From contig JADIIX010000029.1 in NCBI GenBank assembly GCA_027604505.1, positions 120,478 through 184,477 of the forward strand: 64,000 bases of DNA, written 5' to 3'. The DNA comes from Gonapodya sp. JEL0774 (taxonomy: Eukaryota > Monoblepharomycota > Monoblepharidomycetes > Monoblepharidales > Gonapodyaceae). Positions 10,291 through 22,737 of the stretch are shown here, one piece after another (position 1 is the stretch's first letter; each line of letters begins with the position of its first letter). The position numbers and the translations under genes were made by a program. The notes beneath the pieces are model-generated. The model was not told the origin of the DNA. It did not search any database and was given only the letters and a program-made list of their open reading frames with translations.

Positions 10291-12003
10291 ATGCTCAAAC
10301 GCACCCCAACCCAAGCATCATCCTCTTCCCTCTCCCCATCGCGTACTTCCCCTTCCAAATCTGCCACTCCGCCCCCTTTACCAGCGCACCCACACGCCCC
10401 CACCCACGCAGGTCACACCGAGTTCGACCCCGCTGACGATGCAGACACATTGCATAGGGCCTTCTTTGAAGCGACTGTGGATGAGAAGGTCCGTAGCGCG
10501 TGGGGCCCGGGTGGTGCGTGGGGATGAGTACGGCAGGAGGCGTCATGCGTGGGATCCCAGAGTCTGTCATGGGACGTGCCATTGTCATTGTCGTTTGTAC
10601 CGCGTCCCGTACCTGCCGCCCAGCCTAATAACACCCGCATCCCGTTCCCTATCCACCCCCATCTCTCCGGCCCCCGTTCTTCAAAAAGACCCTAATATCC
10701 CTTCTCTCCCACCGCACGCCCCCCGAACTTGCCGAGATCTCGCTCTGCTACGAAGAGCGGTTCCAGACCCGTCTGGCCGCCGACGCCGAATCAAAGACAT
10801 CAGGCAACCTAGGAAAATTGGTCAAGGCCTGCGTCATGCATCCGGCCGAGTGGGATGCGGCAACGTTGGAGAGGGCGATGAAGGGGACGTTGGGGGCGGA
10901 CAAGGTGTGTAACTATGCCGGGAGGAAGTGGAGGGAGTCGCGTTTTTGGTGACGGTGGTGCTCATCGATATTGTTCCACGCACGCGCGTGTACGGTGGAC
11001 ATGGTGGACGCGAAAACAGGACGCCATCGTCGAGGTTCTCGTCGGCCGACCCAACGTGGAAATAAAGGCCATCAAGCTCGCGTACGAGCTCAACTACGCA
11101 CAGACACTCCAGCAGGCGGTCGAGGCTCAGACAAGTGGGGACCTGAAACAGTTTCTGGGGATCATTCTCGAGGTACGTACGGTCTGCTCTGAGGTGCCAT
11201 ATTCACGCACACGCTCGAAGCAGCAGCATGATCTCTATTCATCGTCACGCTACCAAATACGTAATGATGTCTGTTACCTCTGTCTACGACAGGCTAACCG
11301 GGACGAAAACAATGCCCAGCGAGACGTGGCCGCGGACGTCGAGTCGCTGTACAAGGCTGGCGAGGGCAAGTTCGGTACCGACAACGCCACATTCATTCGG
11401 ATACTGGGTACGAGGAGTGAAAAGCACGTTCGGGCTATCATGGAGGTGAGTGGTGCTGTTTTTTTTCTCGTTCGCTGTTGGACGGTTTCCTGTGAGGAGT
11501 GTATGGTGCTGGGATCACACGGAGGTCTCACCCAGCGCCTGTTTGGATCGATATGTCTAGGGATACGCAAAGCAATACAAGTCCACGCTGGAGAAAGTGG
11601 TCAACTCGGAGTTCTCCGGCCTCAACTCTGGAACGATCAAGGTCGCTCTGTTGACCATCGTGAAGATGGCAACCTCCAAGGCCGAAGTGAGTGTGTTGGT
11701 CCTGATCCGTCGAACGGAACAAAATGGCAAAACGTCCATTGACCATCTCGAGTTGTGCACACCCTGTTACGTAATGTACAGTACTTTGCCGACCTCCTGG
11801 AATCCTCCATGTCGGGTCTGGGCACCAAAGACGACAAGTTCATCCGCACGCTGGCGCGGCTGCGGTACCCTCCGATCATGCACGCGGTGAAAATCGCCTA
11901 CGAAGAAAAGTACAAAAAGTCCCTCGTGAAGAGGATGGAAGAAGAGAGTACGTTCAAGGGGGGGTACAAGGACCTGATGTGGGGGTTGGTCGGGGAAAGT
12001 TGA
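10291..12003 (+). CDS. Annexin-family protein
   Basis: Six exons (10291..10488, 10689..10904, 11020..11172, 11293..11445, 11561..11686, 11782..12003) join in phase to 355 residues. Four annexin repeats are visible: DEKTLISLLSHRTPPELAEI (repeat 1), GADKDAIVEVLVGRPN (2), FGTDNATFIRILGTRSEKHV (3) and LGTKDDKFIRTLARLRYP (4). Annexins bind acidic phospholipid membranes in a calcium-dependent way. The GxGT calcium loop is best kept in repeats 3 and 4 (KFGTD, GLGTK); repeat 1 lacks it, so calcium binding may be limited to the C-terminal half. The N-terminal ~50 residues are a Ser/Thr/Pro/Ala-rich variable head, as usual for annexins. Length is close to the 320-350 norm. Confidence 0.9.
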
Positions 12004-12261
12004 GAGGAGAGGCACCAAGCCGGTGTTGTTTCGTTCAGGAGGAGGAAGAGCATACGCGTGTACATAGCCATATTTTATCCATTGTTTGGCAGAATATACA
12101 AATTTATTTCCGCGAGTGCATCGACTATCAACTGCTCCCCGCGGTTTGGAAATAAATCGTCTCCCACAAAGGGCGGAACTCGGCGATCGCGACTGTCCAA
12201 TCCAAACAGCGAGGTTCGCGGAGTACATACAAATCAAGAGGGAATGAGAAAGATCTCCTAG

Positions 12262-13604
12262 TCAGACATCATTCTGCAACCCCCGTGTGCAAAGTATGAA
12301 CTCACAAAAGAACAAATGCAGGGGCGGCTTTCTCATGGCCCATCCCAACGCCTTGAGCATGGGTCCTTTCACATAGGTGCTATACACGGGCTCCCTGAGC
12401 ACGTACCACGCGAAGAGCGCCACCCGTCTCGTGTACTCCTCACGCTCGAGATGGGTAGGGCCGTTCGAGAGCACGACGGGGGTGTAGGAGAGGAGGAAGG
12501 AGGACACGTCGATGAGAAAGGATACAGCGAGAGGGAGTGGTGAGTCGGGGGATAGGTTGTTGATGAGGAGCGCTGCAGAGATGACCAACGTGTAGGGGAT
12601 CATGAGGGATTGTTATCGACCTCCTCTTAAGCATGAATGTTTGGTCTAAACGCTCACGCACTGTAGATTGCAGGTCGAACAATCCATCCAACCTCCCCTA
12701 CAAGCCGTACTCCGGACAGGGTCCGCACCTTGGTGTCCAAGAACCCCGAGCCGGACCGATCTCTGTTCCCCTCCTGCGCACCACCACCAGCACCACCGGT
12801 GGCGGCCGAAATACCGTCGAGATATCCGATACGAGGAGGTTCCCTCATTGAGATTTCTTCGTTGACCTTGTTGGAGCTCAGGTCAACGTCGCGGTCGGGG
12901 AAGGGGCGTCCAGAGATGCTCATGCGGTTTGAAATGGAGAGCATGGCGAGACGGAGGGCGGTTCTGGAGACGGGGTAAGGATGAACAGACGGGCACCACC
13001 AAGTAGCGAGAGCGCGATCCTCACTTGATGACCTCTATAAGAGCAACAACTCTCCACCGCGATTCCTGACCCAACTTTCTGGTCACTGTCATCTCCACAA
13101 ACTGTTCCACGTAAGTCACGATCAAACTTGCTATGGCAAGTCTCGCATAGAGCGCGCTGAAAGCGTACAGAGACCTGAAACTGGCGAGATCGGGGTTCGA
13201 GCACATCTGCATCGTGGGTTTGAGTCACACGATTGCACAACTGCACGGAGCTCACTATCCACTGGCTGGACTGGTCATCCCTGCACTGGTTCGGGGCAGT
13301 CCATATTTGTTGAAGATGAGGGTGTGATACAACGCCGCGAGGTCCGCAAGCATGAACAGCAATCTCGTTGCGTAAGTCGTGTTTGGGACGAAATCTTTCC
13401 ACCGAGTGGAGTCAAATACAGCGTGGAATGACGGGATCTACAAAAGCGTAAACGAAAATGCCTTGAGTGAAAAGATTCGAGTCCCCCCCGTAGTCGGATG
13501 TGAAGTATCACCAAGAACGTCACGCCTCGTGTCAATCTTTCGATGCCTGCGATCCGAGGAGCGTTGCGAACAATGAAGGTCTCGTACTTGGAGAGAATCG
13601 TCAT
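12262..13604 (-). CDS. PEX16: Peroxisomal membrane protein PEX16
   Basis: Five exons (13512..13604, 13256..13437, 13025..13180, 12662..12963, 12262..12572) join in phase to 347 residues, near the 336 of human PEX16. Family landmarks are in order: N-terminal YETFIVRNAPRIAGIERL, a RWKDF strand of the first core helix, SRWRVVALIEVIK, the RPAIYTLL hydrophobic segment, and FLIDVSSFLL followed by the LEREEYTRR and LREPVY motifs. PEX16 is an ER and peroxisome membrane protein that recruits PEX3 and supports insertion of peroxisomal membrane proteins. The start at 13604 matches the conserved N-terminus; an upstream in-frame extension is open but not conserved. The last ~15 residues are uncertain because a GTGAGT donor lies just before the predicted stop. 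Confidence 0.88.
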
Positions 13605-13819
13605 GTTTCTGGATGTGAGCCTATCAGGGACGCTCTTTCCAAGGAGAGAACTGATGTGAAATATGGGGTCATCTGATCGGAACACCAGATCCCGATATAA
13701 ATGGCGCACCCAACACTATTGCACAAAATACAAAAGAATTATTGCCAGTGCTCTGTCACTACTTCTATTTGCTCGTTTTCTTTCATTAGTACGAACTGCG
13801 AAACGCAATTCGTTCCAAG

Positions 13820-15470
13820 TCACGCAAACACACGCCATCCACTCGCTTCGGACCTGCCCGAAATCCTCTCCCTTTCATCTACAAGTTCCTCGTTTGCTCG
13901 CGCCTGATCCAGCGGTTTTGTCGGATCTTCAGGTGGAATTGGCATGGCAACGAACGGGAACATTGGAACCATGGGGACACCCGGAACTGGTTGGCCATAG
14001 TAAGGGTACATGGGGCCGGCAGCTGCGGGGTAGGATGGAGCAAGTGACATGGGGGATGGCGCCGAGCCGGGTAGAGGGTTACCGGGGGTTGGAGGAGCGT
14101 TGTGCGCACGGCCCCAGGAGAGGCGGACACGAGATCCACCTAATGTGCCGCGTTTTAGAGTTGAAGGCAGGGCGCAGAAAGGCAGAAAAAATAAAGACAA
14201 ACCTAAAAGGTATCCATTCATCGCTCCGATCGCTTGCTCCGCGGCTTGGCGATCGGCGTACTGAACGAACCCACAACCCTTTCCTGGTGGAATTTTGGTG
14301 TATGTGATAATGCCGTACGGCCCAAAATGTCTGCAGTGGGAATGTGAAGGGTCCAACATGAGTCCCGCTCCGCGATTCTGGAACTGGTACGAGCGGGTTG
14401 CACTCGGTACAACTCACTGTCGCAATTCTTCTTCTGTAACGGTCGCACTCAGGCCTCCAACAAACACTGTTGTATTGTTGGGGTCAGTAAAGGGATTGTA
14501 AAGGTTGCTTTGTTGTCCGTATGAAGATATCGGTGGCGCAGGAGTAGGAGGTGGCACATAACCGCCCGTGGGTGCTCCACTAAAAGCTGAACCAGACGAA
14601 GTACCGCCACCAAAGCCTCTTGTCAAGTCTTTGTTTTTTGGTGTCGCCATGGATATCCGCATTGCTCGTGATCCACAAAACACTCCCTGCATCTCATTGA
14701 GTGCCCGCATTTGCTCGTTCTCGTCGCGGAAGCGAACAAAGCCGTAGCCGCGGCTTGCGTTCGTGAGCGGATCTGTAACAACTTTGGCTGACTTAACGGA
14801 TTCGTAGTGGGAGGAAAATAGGCTCTGAATGTTCGTTGTAGGACATTGTGACGTCAGTAGCGCCTTCACAAAAACGCCGAGCAGTTCCAGACGGACAGTT
14901 CACCATTAAAGTATAATCCGTTACTTCCGGCGCCAAGTCGCCAACAAAAATTGAGTACTCTGGGCCTTGGTCCATCATTCTGGGTACAGCCCCCGGACCC
15001 CTAATATGCGAGGAAAACAAAACATCTGTTCTATGCACACATCACAAAAGACAATAATCATTACTTACCCTCTGTCGATTGCAGCCCCTCCTGATCCACC
15101 ACCGCTCGCCCAATTGAGGCGGAAGATCTTGTTGGCATTGGGAATCATCTGGTTTTGAAATTTGGCCAACGCGGCTGCGGCTGCTGCGTTGGTCGGAAAC
15201 TCAATGAAGCAGTAGTTTGCGTAACCACTGGATATTATGTTGAGACAAGAATGTGTAAACCTCTTTGATCCCACGACCCCGAAAATCGGTAACCTTCTGA
15301 ACGTACCCGGTAAACTTGTCCCGAATCATCTTTACTTGTACGTTCTCACCCATGCTGTACCAGGTATTCCGTAGGAAGTTCTCGTCCATCCATGGTTCGA
15401 GCTCCCCCATCCACACCGACGTACGGGTGTCAACTTGGCCCGGTTGGGCCCCATACGCGTCCCACGACAT
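13820..15470 (-). CDS. Three-RRM RNA-binding protein, Nam8/Csx1/SECp43 type
   Basis: Six exons (15307..15470, 15069..15227, 14904..15000, 14418..14824, 14203..14330, 13820..14139) join in phase to 424 residues. RRM1 begins with VWMGELEPWMDENF, the hallmark of the Nam8/TRNAU1AP group, with RNP1 GYANYCFIEF. RRM2 has IFVGDLAPEV and RNP1 RGYGFVRF. RRM3 has VFVGGLSATVTEEEL and KGCGFVQY. The linker between RRM2 and RRM3 is Gly/Ser/Pro-rich and the C-terminus is Pro/Met/Tyr-rich. Yeast Nam8 acts in U1 snRNP and meiotic splicing; Csx1 in stress-mRNA stability; SECp43 in selenocysteine tRNA biology. The sequence cannot separate these. Confidence 0.9.
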
Positions 15471-16178
15471 AGTAGTAGCTGAACCGACGCAGTATGAAGA
15501 TTATGCCACCTGTCGTGACAAACACTGAACACTTTCGCGGTAGAAATTTTCCTTGGAGTTGCGAGGTTTGGGAATGACTCGCACAGGAACACCGTTGCAC
15601 CTGGGCGACGCGTGAGTCTATCCAGCAACACAAAATCGGATAGTTTCTTGTTCTTCCTGTGTCCACATACAGTTCAGTTCACGTCTCCTCAAGATCCACT
15701 GCCAAAACATATTAAAAGTTCACGAAGACCCACCCAAAGACAGATCCACAGGCGGCGTCCAGAAGCGATTCCCTCAGGATCCAGAAGGCGTTTAATTGAA
15801 TAGAAAATCCAACAAATGATGGGTCAAGACGGTCTGCTGTCGCCCCGGTTCCGAAACCTATTGCCCTCCGTGATCGGTGGAGCTTGCGGGAGCCTTCGTG
15901 GCCGAATCGATACGGGATAAGGAGCGCCTGAATCCACAGAAATGAAGGGAACACTTGACTTGGAACAGGTGATCAATTCAAAGAGAGGGAAGGACTGTCC
16001 CCTTCATGATTCTTTGTGCTGATAAGGTCATGGCTGCGCCACAGTTGATACAATACACATAAACACTTGTGTACACTCAAACATTATTACACGGAAACAT
16101 AGACACACGATCACTCAACAACTCAACATTAGCAGTACAGATGCTTGAATAGTGGTGGATGGGTATGTTATACTGCGG
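15471..16178. other. Intergenic, nothing recognised
   Basis: Lies between the start of the RRM gene and the stop of the potassium channel, both minus strand. Probably holds the RRM gene promoter and 5' UTR. No supported frame, RNA gene or repeat was seen. Confidence 0.5.
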
Positions 16179-19100
16179 CTAGAGTTCCAGCTCTCCCAGA
16201 ACTTGTACATTTTCACTTCTGGAACTCTCTGCAAAACTGCCACCCCGTGAGCGTTTCCGTCGCATGCCAATACTCTCTTCTTCATCTACATCATCCTCCG
16301 AATCTTCTTCCATGTCTCCCTTGGGCATGCCAAGCTCCAATCTCTTCAGCCCCTGGAGCGAGTGAGGTCTGCTCCCAGGTTTACTTGAGGTCGAGGAATA
16401 GCTCTCAGTCGTATAGCTGGCAGAACTATAGCTGTTCGACGAATAAGAAGATCGTGAAATGTCACTGTCCTCGTCTGCATCGCGATCGATAAGTCCGACT
16501 TCAGAGTTCGATCGCGCTCTTTGACGACCTCGACTGGGCGGATCCACACGTTCACGCTCGACAACTTTCACAGAGGCTCCAGTCGTCTCAATCACGGAAT
16601 CGGGATGCTTGAGAATTCCGTGCCCCGGTTCGGCGCCAGGATGAGGTTCGTGCTTGACCATTCCCGACTCCACGTCCGAGTACTGATCCTGTGATCGAAC
16701 ACTACCCTGCTTTGCGAACGATTGTCTTCGGCGTCTCACAGAGGGCTTCGAGTCAGCAGATCGGACGGATCCTGAACGGCGGGACGGCGACTTGGACCGG
16801 ATCCTTTTTCTTCGCTTGCGAATTTCCTCCTCTTGCTCGATGTACTTGGTGTGTACGCTCCATTCATCAAGAAGACGTTCAGAGATGACACTTTGAAGTT
16901 TGAAACGGCGTGTCGATTATCAGAGAAGATCTGCAGCCTCGATTCAATTTTAGAGGACAATTCTGAACTCACGATCCGAGGTAAGCTAGATTTGGGATAG
17001 CAAGAAGCATGTATCCCACAAACAGAGTGCGTGTGTTGAGATTATGAAGTACAAAGTCTCCGAAACCTTTGGAACATGGCACATTTGAGGAGGATGCCAT
17101 ATATATGACATAAATTTAGATCTTACCGATCGTCGACATAGCAACAAAGCAAAAGTACCTGAAAAATATCAGATCTGTTAAGTATGTTGAACAAAGCTGT
17201 GGTTCAGTATTTCACTTACATTCCGTCCAACCAGCCCCATCCAAAGTACTCGCCCCATCCTTCCATCCAGGCAAACAGGTATCCGAAGACAGCAATGTGC
17301 GTGATAAACAACATGAAGCTCCAAAAAATGTGTCCATCGAGGTGAGCCTTGGTAAGCATCTCCACATCCTCTTCTGTGATGTCAGCAGAGGTGGTGATGC
17401 TCACAGCGGGAAGGTGGTCTCCACGCGAGAGAGTAATTGTGACCGGTGGAAGATCCTCTGTGATGCAATCTGGGGTGCAGTCCTGTGGCGGTGGTTCGCT
17501 GCTTTTGAGAAGTGAGGGCCTTCGAAGCTTTGGAGCGAGACCTGAGCGAGCCTTGAACAGAGAAGTCGGGGGAGAGATTTTTTCGAAAGGCGGTGGTTGG
17601 GAAACACTCGATGGATCAGATGGTGTACTGGTATTTGCTGCGATCTCTTGTGATCGCGACCCAAAGAGCGACTGGAGTTCCTCCACCGTCATATCGGTTG
17701 GAGAAGCACTCATCAGCACGTGGGCCGCTGTTGACGGAGACGATGACAACGATGGCGACGATTGAGGGACAGATACATCAATGCTCTCCCCATCCACACC
17801 AGTTATTGTGAGCGAGACTGCGAAGTTTTGAGGTCCAGTTGGTGTGGCACTTTCCAACTTTGTCGCCGATGGTCCTGTGTAATTCACGGGGAGACTAGAC
17901 GGCACCATTTGCTTACTCAGACGACGTCCTTTCTTGAATCTTGATGGTGGAACGATGGCGCCCGTCGACTTCCTACGGCGCACGTCGTCATTGGTCGGTT
18001 TTTCTGGGTCTCGCTCATCTGACCGTCTCCGAACCACCATTCTCCTCGTCCGACCCGTTTCAGGTGTCTCGTCCCCTACAGACCTTTCCGATTGCTTCTC
18101 GAAACCATCCGAGTTTTCAGGTGTCACCCCCATTAAGCTCCCGATTTTGAACTTGACAATTTTGCGCAAGTCCATACTTTTTGCCTTGGGCATCTCGAGT
18201 TGAACGTGTGCCCGGTGTTTTGCATTGTGATGGACCCTTTGGTGGTGTTCACCGTGATGATGGTGGCCGTGGTGGTGATGATGTTTGCTCACCGAAGATG
18301 TGGGTTGAGTCTCCGGCAGCGGGGTCACCGTAATGCTTCCGTAGGCCGTGTAGATAGGAGAAACGTCGAACGCGCGACTTGGAGACCGTGACCGAGATCG
18401 AGATTGACCCCGTATTACGTTCTCAGTCGGACGGATACTCGGGACTAGAAACTTCGATAACAGTGGGTCTGATGGCAATTCACTCTGGTGGTCGCCGTCA
18501 AGACCGTCAAGACCCAGTCGCGTCGCCGGTGCGTCCCCAGCATTGAAATACGGTGGAGGGGCGAGATTATTTGGATTCAAGTGAGACTGAACTTCGTCCG
18601 CAAACGTTCCATGGAAATCGTCCGAGTGGTAGGCGAAGAGCTCGGCGAACGTTCCAGCGAGGGACACAGTCAGGAGTTCAAGAACGACCTATGTAGAAGC
18701 GCCAATGAGGTTCCGTTTGGAGCTTCAGTGGGCTATCGGATCTATTCACCTCACGAACACCCCATATGAGAAGTCCGAAGAGTGTAACGCCAACGAAACC
18801 GAGGACGAGGAGGCCGGCACGTCCGAGAAAGGTCGCCGGAGAAAAGTCACCAAAGCCAATCGTGAGGAAAGCGACGACACTATTTGCGCACAAGGCAGAT
18901 GGTAAGCTGCACATGTCAGCATGCACTGACGCAAGGGTTGGTGCACTCACCAGAAGTATACAGCATCATCGTAATTCCAGTCTTCCACAGTGCTGAAGTA
19001 GGTTGCGCTGAGTATAAGAAAAAAGGTGAGGAGGATGACGAGAAGCACCAACTGCTTCTGTCGGTCTGTCATGCCAAGACGATCCTTCAAGTGGAGCCCT

Positions 19101-19854
19101 CCCCAGAGGCGGCGACGATTGAGAACATCATGGGTTCGAGCGGAAGTCACAAAAAATGCGAGCGTAAATGCAGCTAAAGCGTAATAGTAGCCTTCGGTGT
19201 ACCGAATGCCAGAAGGGAGTGGCATTCCAGTGTCCACGAGGAATGCGGTGAGGGCGGCGGCGACGAACAACACTGATTAAAGGTGAACGGTAAGAAAAAT
19301 AGCTACGTTGAACAAATGTCAGGTCGTTACAAACCGTGAATCCAGCCAGACGCGATCATGGTCCAGGTCATGGCAACCCTCCACGCCTCCCAACAACGGA
19401 GCATGAGGGCGGTTGACTCAATAAACGAGGCGGCAACCGCAAGCGAGAGGAGAGTTACGAGATAAAATGGACGGTGCAGATATATGCATTTGGTATTGTC
19501 CTGGTGGAGGGGATTCGCCGACGAACGGAATCGATCCTGGCGGGACCTGTCGACTCCGGCCAATTCACCACGTTCCACCCAGTACCGACTTCTTCCGAGA
19601 CGATCGCGGGGGTCCCTCGCATCAAGCGATGTCGGATGCGTTTGAGATGTGCCGTGAATCAGTCTATCCGCTTTCCAGACATCAACCATCGGTGTGGTTT
19701 GTCCCTGAGTACCAGTTTCGAGTTTCACAAATGAGCCCCCTACATCCTCAGGGCAGCCCGTATAAAGCCATCCGCGAGCGTATAGAGATTCAACCGTAAG
19801 GAGGAGCGTCATTGGCAGGAGAATTGACGTCAAGAGTGGAGCATGACGCTGCAT
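16179..19854 (-). CDS. TOK1: Two-pore outward-rectifier potassium channel, TOK1 family
   Basis: Seven exons (19335..19854, 18951..19272, 18750..18879, 17220..18688, 17127..17158, 16973..17066, 16179..16890) join in phase to 1092 residues. Eight transmembrane segments with two pore loops are the TOK plan. The first filter is FLTIGFGDFSP (~residue 290) in exon 3; the second is MSTIGFGDF (~residue 824), split by the exon 5/6 intron and followed by a FVGYMLLAIPNLAYL helix. A plasma-membrane location and outward K+ current are expected from the family. Between the first-pore block and the last helices is a cytosolic insert of about 430 residues, Ser/Pro-rich with a dense His cluster near residues 457-485. 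The C-terminal tail is ~230 residues, Arg/Ser-rich then acidic. TOK channels are usually ~700 residues, so this one is long. Confidence 0.92.
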
Positions 19855-20755
19855 CTTTATGGACGCCGATGAAGAAGCGAAAGCGAGACCTGGGCGTTTA
19901 CCAAGTTTCCAGTGAGCGATTCAAAGTCGAAGTTGTTGATAACGAAAGTTTACGGCACAAAAACTGAGTGAGAAGCTCGCTTTTGCGAGAGGGATCGCTT
20001 TCATGGAGGGAATGAATCGAAGCCAGAGTGCCTCCTCGCAGCGATCACGATAAAGGGTGCACAGATAAAGAGAGAGCGTAACCAGATACTATCTCAGGAA
20101 AAGAAGATGATTTTGTCCGACAAATTACATGGACAACAGCATCTTTCTTGGATCTACGTGAGCGCCCATTTTCGCTTGGGCGGTGTGCCCATCCCTCGTT
20201 CATCCCCCACTAACAAGCTGGAACTTCGAGAAACATCAAACGTACCCTATTCTTCCCGTCGTCTGCATCGGATTGTTAGTTGTCGGCTCGTGAAACACCG
20301 GACTTTGAGGAGCAGAGAGCAGTTTCTCCGAAACCTCCCGAGACTGCGTTTGCAACCGAAGTTATAGCAGAAGTCTCCCACAAGCCCCACAACTCTGACA
20401 CAAGATGAAAGGAATTGCGTAGCAGGAACGGCAAATAGTACAACTGTACTTTGAAATCAACATTGAAAAACAAACCAACTCCGGTAAGCTGTTTGGCAAA
20501 TAGATTTCACAAAAGCACAGAATGTGCACTATGTATATTGCGTGTAAAACGCTGTGATAACCACTTCACACAAATCGATCTTCCCGGAAAGCTTCATGGG
20601 TACAGTACAAAATAGCACTGCAGGGAACACAATCCAACCCGAGCACGAGTTTCATAAGAGGTGTGCAGACCCAAAAAATACGAAAGGAATGCTGCACGCC
20701 TGATCAGCTCTCCCACCAAAATAACAGCAAAAAAAATTTCCTCCTGTTGTCAAAC
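19855..20755. other. Intergenic, nothing recognised
   Basis: About 900 bp between the start of the potassium-channel gene and the stop of the bZIP gene. Contains AT-rich tracts and the putative channel promoter. No frame with supporting features was found on either strand. Confidence 0.5.
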
Positions 20756-22737
20756 TCAGAAATCGTCTTCCGGGATACCGTTTATCCCCTTGAGCACAAC
20801 CCATTTGTCGTAGAATCCCCTGGGGACGCGCCAGTTACGCCAGTCGAGCGGGTTCTGAAGTGGGCCCGAGAGGGACGGAAGACGTTAGTTTCATAGTGAT
20901 ATCAGAGGGGTAAATCGAAGATACATACACCGCGGCAGCGTGCCTTGGAGCGAAGACTTCCAGCGGCAAGATGAAGTGGACGCCACATATCAGGGAACCG
21001 GACTAAAGAACCCGAACAGGAATTCGGAACTTACTCCTCACAAAGCTCATCTACATCCACAATACCCAGGGCCTGGAGTGCCACCAAGTGCTCCTTGACT
21101 TCTGGACTTGGCAGTGAGTCCACGCATCTGCTGAACCTCGTGGATTTACCGTCGGCATCACGTTGAGGAATCCCACAAAACGCAGCGACAGGGGTTGAAA
21201 TTACTCGCCGGGGCTGCTGTACTTGTTCGGAAAGGGGGGGAGAAGACAAGGACGCTGTATCGGACCCAACAGGCACGTTTAGGTCGGTGGAGGCTAAGAT
21301 CTCTCGGATCATGGATTCGATAAGATTGGTATCGTTGGATATTTGCGGGACAGTAGGATACCCATTGTTGCGAAGAATGTGTTCGGAAAAGTGCATGAAG
21401 AGCGGGAAAGGTGTGGGGTTACGGTCGAGGAACTGCGCAAGAGTCATTTCCATGGTTGGGTCCGACTGCATGTCGGTTGACATGACGCAAGTAGTTGAGG
21501 GCTGGTTGGCGGAGATGGGAGGTAAGCCAGCGTAGATAGATGAGAGCTGCTGCTGATCCACTGATATTTCGGATTCCTGAGGGTAGGATGCAGGTGTACT
21601 TGGCATATTTGCTCCTTCCGGAAACTTGACGTGTGAGTTTGCATTGCTGATAAAGGACGACAAGAGGCTGCTGTTGGAAAGATCCTCCATAGTTGCAGGA
21701 TCGTACATGTTGGGTGACGCATTATTGACCGTGTTGTATGCTAGATATGACGGGTTTGCTCCGGTGGACGTGGCAAGGTTCGAATTATCGAGTGTGATTG
21801 CTCCAGTCGCAGCAGTAATGGAGACCAGAGAAGGTGAGACACCATTTCCATAGAGCCCCTTGGTGTCTTCTTGCAACCAGGCAAAGTTTGCCTGGCCCTT
21901 TGTATCATCGCTGCCGGGAGGGGAGTAACCTCCTGAAAGACTATTTCGTGAACCTCGCCGACCTTGATCAGGAACTCCATCGTCGTCTCCATCCCCATCT
22001 GAGTCGTTATGTCTTCGAGAAGTACCGCGAACTCGAGAGGCGCATTTTTTCATGGGGACGGGTCGCGATTCCGTGAGCTCGTGGCGCTCAACGATCGGTT
22101 CACCACCGAGAGAACGGACTTGGGCAGCAAGGTCCACAATTCTGCGCTCAAGTTCGATCACGTAGCGTTCCTTTCGCTCTATTCGGAAAGAGGAAAGAGG
22201 AAGAGGATGCGGTAGGAAAGAACCCCATCGTCCTGAATCATTAGAGTACTGCATCAACGAGGTGCACAGAGACAATGCAACACTCACCTCGGTGGTGCCG
22301 CTGTGCCTCTGTTTCATGCACAACACAACCCAATCATTGTCAGCGACGGGGCTCTTTGGTGGTGGAGGAGCAGTTTGGGCACATTACCTCGATTCTGCTC
22401 CTTCCTCTTTATCTTCTGCTCTTCCACATGAGGGTTCGGCTTCCTTCCTGGTTTCTTCCGTTGTCTACTCGAATTGTCATCGGCATTTCCAAACAAGGCG
22501 GTCACATGGGAAGATCGAAAGCCAGAACACAGGACGTCAAGATGGTCGGCCGACCGGTGAAAGGAACAAGGACACTCACGGAGAAAGCCCCTCCGGTTCG
22601 AAAGCGACACGAGACTCTGCCATCGGGTGTTGACCGGAAATATCAACCAGTTTGGATGCGTTTTTGGACACCTGGGGCATGCTGTTGTTGCCGGGTGTTG
22701 GGATCTCGGGTTCCTCAGTGTCAGCACAAACACCCAT
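20756..22737 (-). CDS. bZIP transcription factor, Yap1/Pap1 type
   Basis: Six exons (22580..22737, 22388..22464, 22288..22308, 21035..22178, 20929..20956, 20756..20854) join in phase to 508 residues. The basic region reads KRKEQNR|EAQRHHR|ERKERYV, where bars mark exon joins, followed by an IELERRIVDLAAQVRSL zipper. NxxAQ and the final Arg match Yap/Pap1, but the usual Phe of NxxAQxxFR is His. Upstream is a KKPGRKP nuclear-localisation-like patch. Near the C-terminus DVDELCEDLRSKARC resembles the cysteine-rich domain by which Yap1/Pap1 senses peroxide and hides its export signal; only two Cys are present there. It ends with an NPLDWRNWRVP motif. A role in oxidative or other stress response is inferred. 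The exon 2 acceptor is GAGTAG, giving two possible sites 3 nt apart. Confidence 0.85.

Noticed and set aside
22314-22733. Alternative N-terminus of the bZIP gene as one long open frame
   Set aside because: The two-exon N-terminus from the ATG at 22737 has a good GTGAGT donor, keeps phase and gives a natural sequence; the unspliced frame is Cys/Arg-rich and unlike coding sequence.
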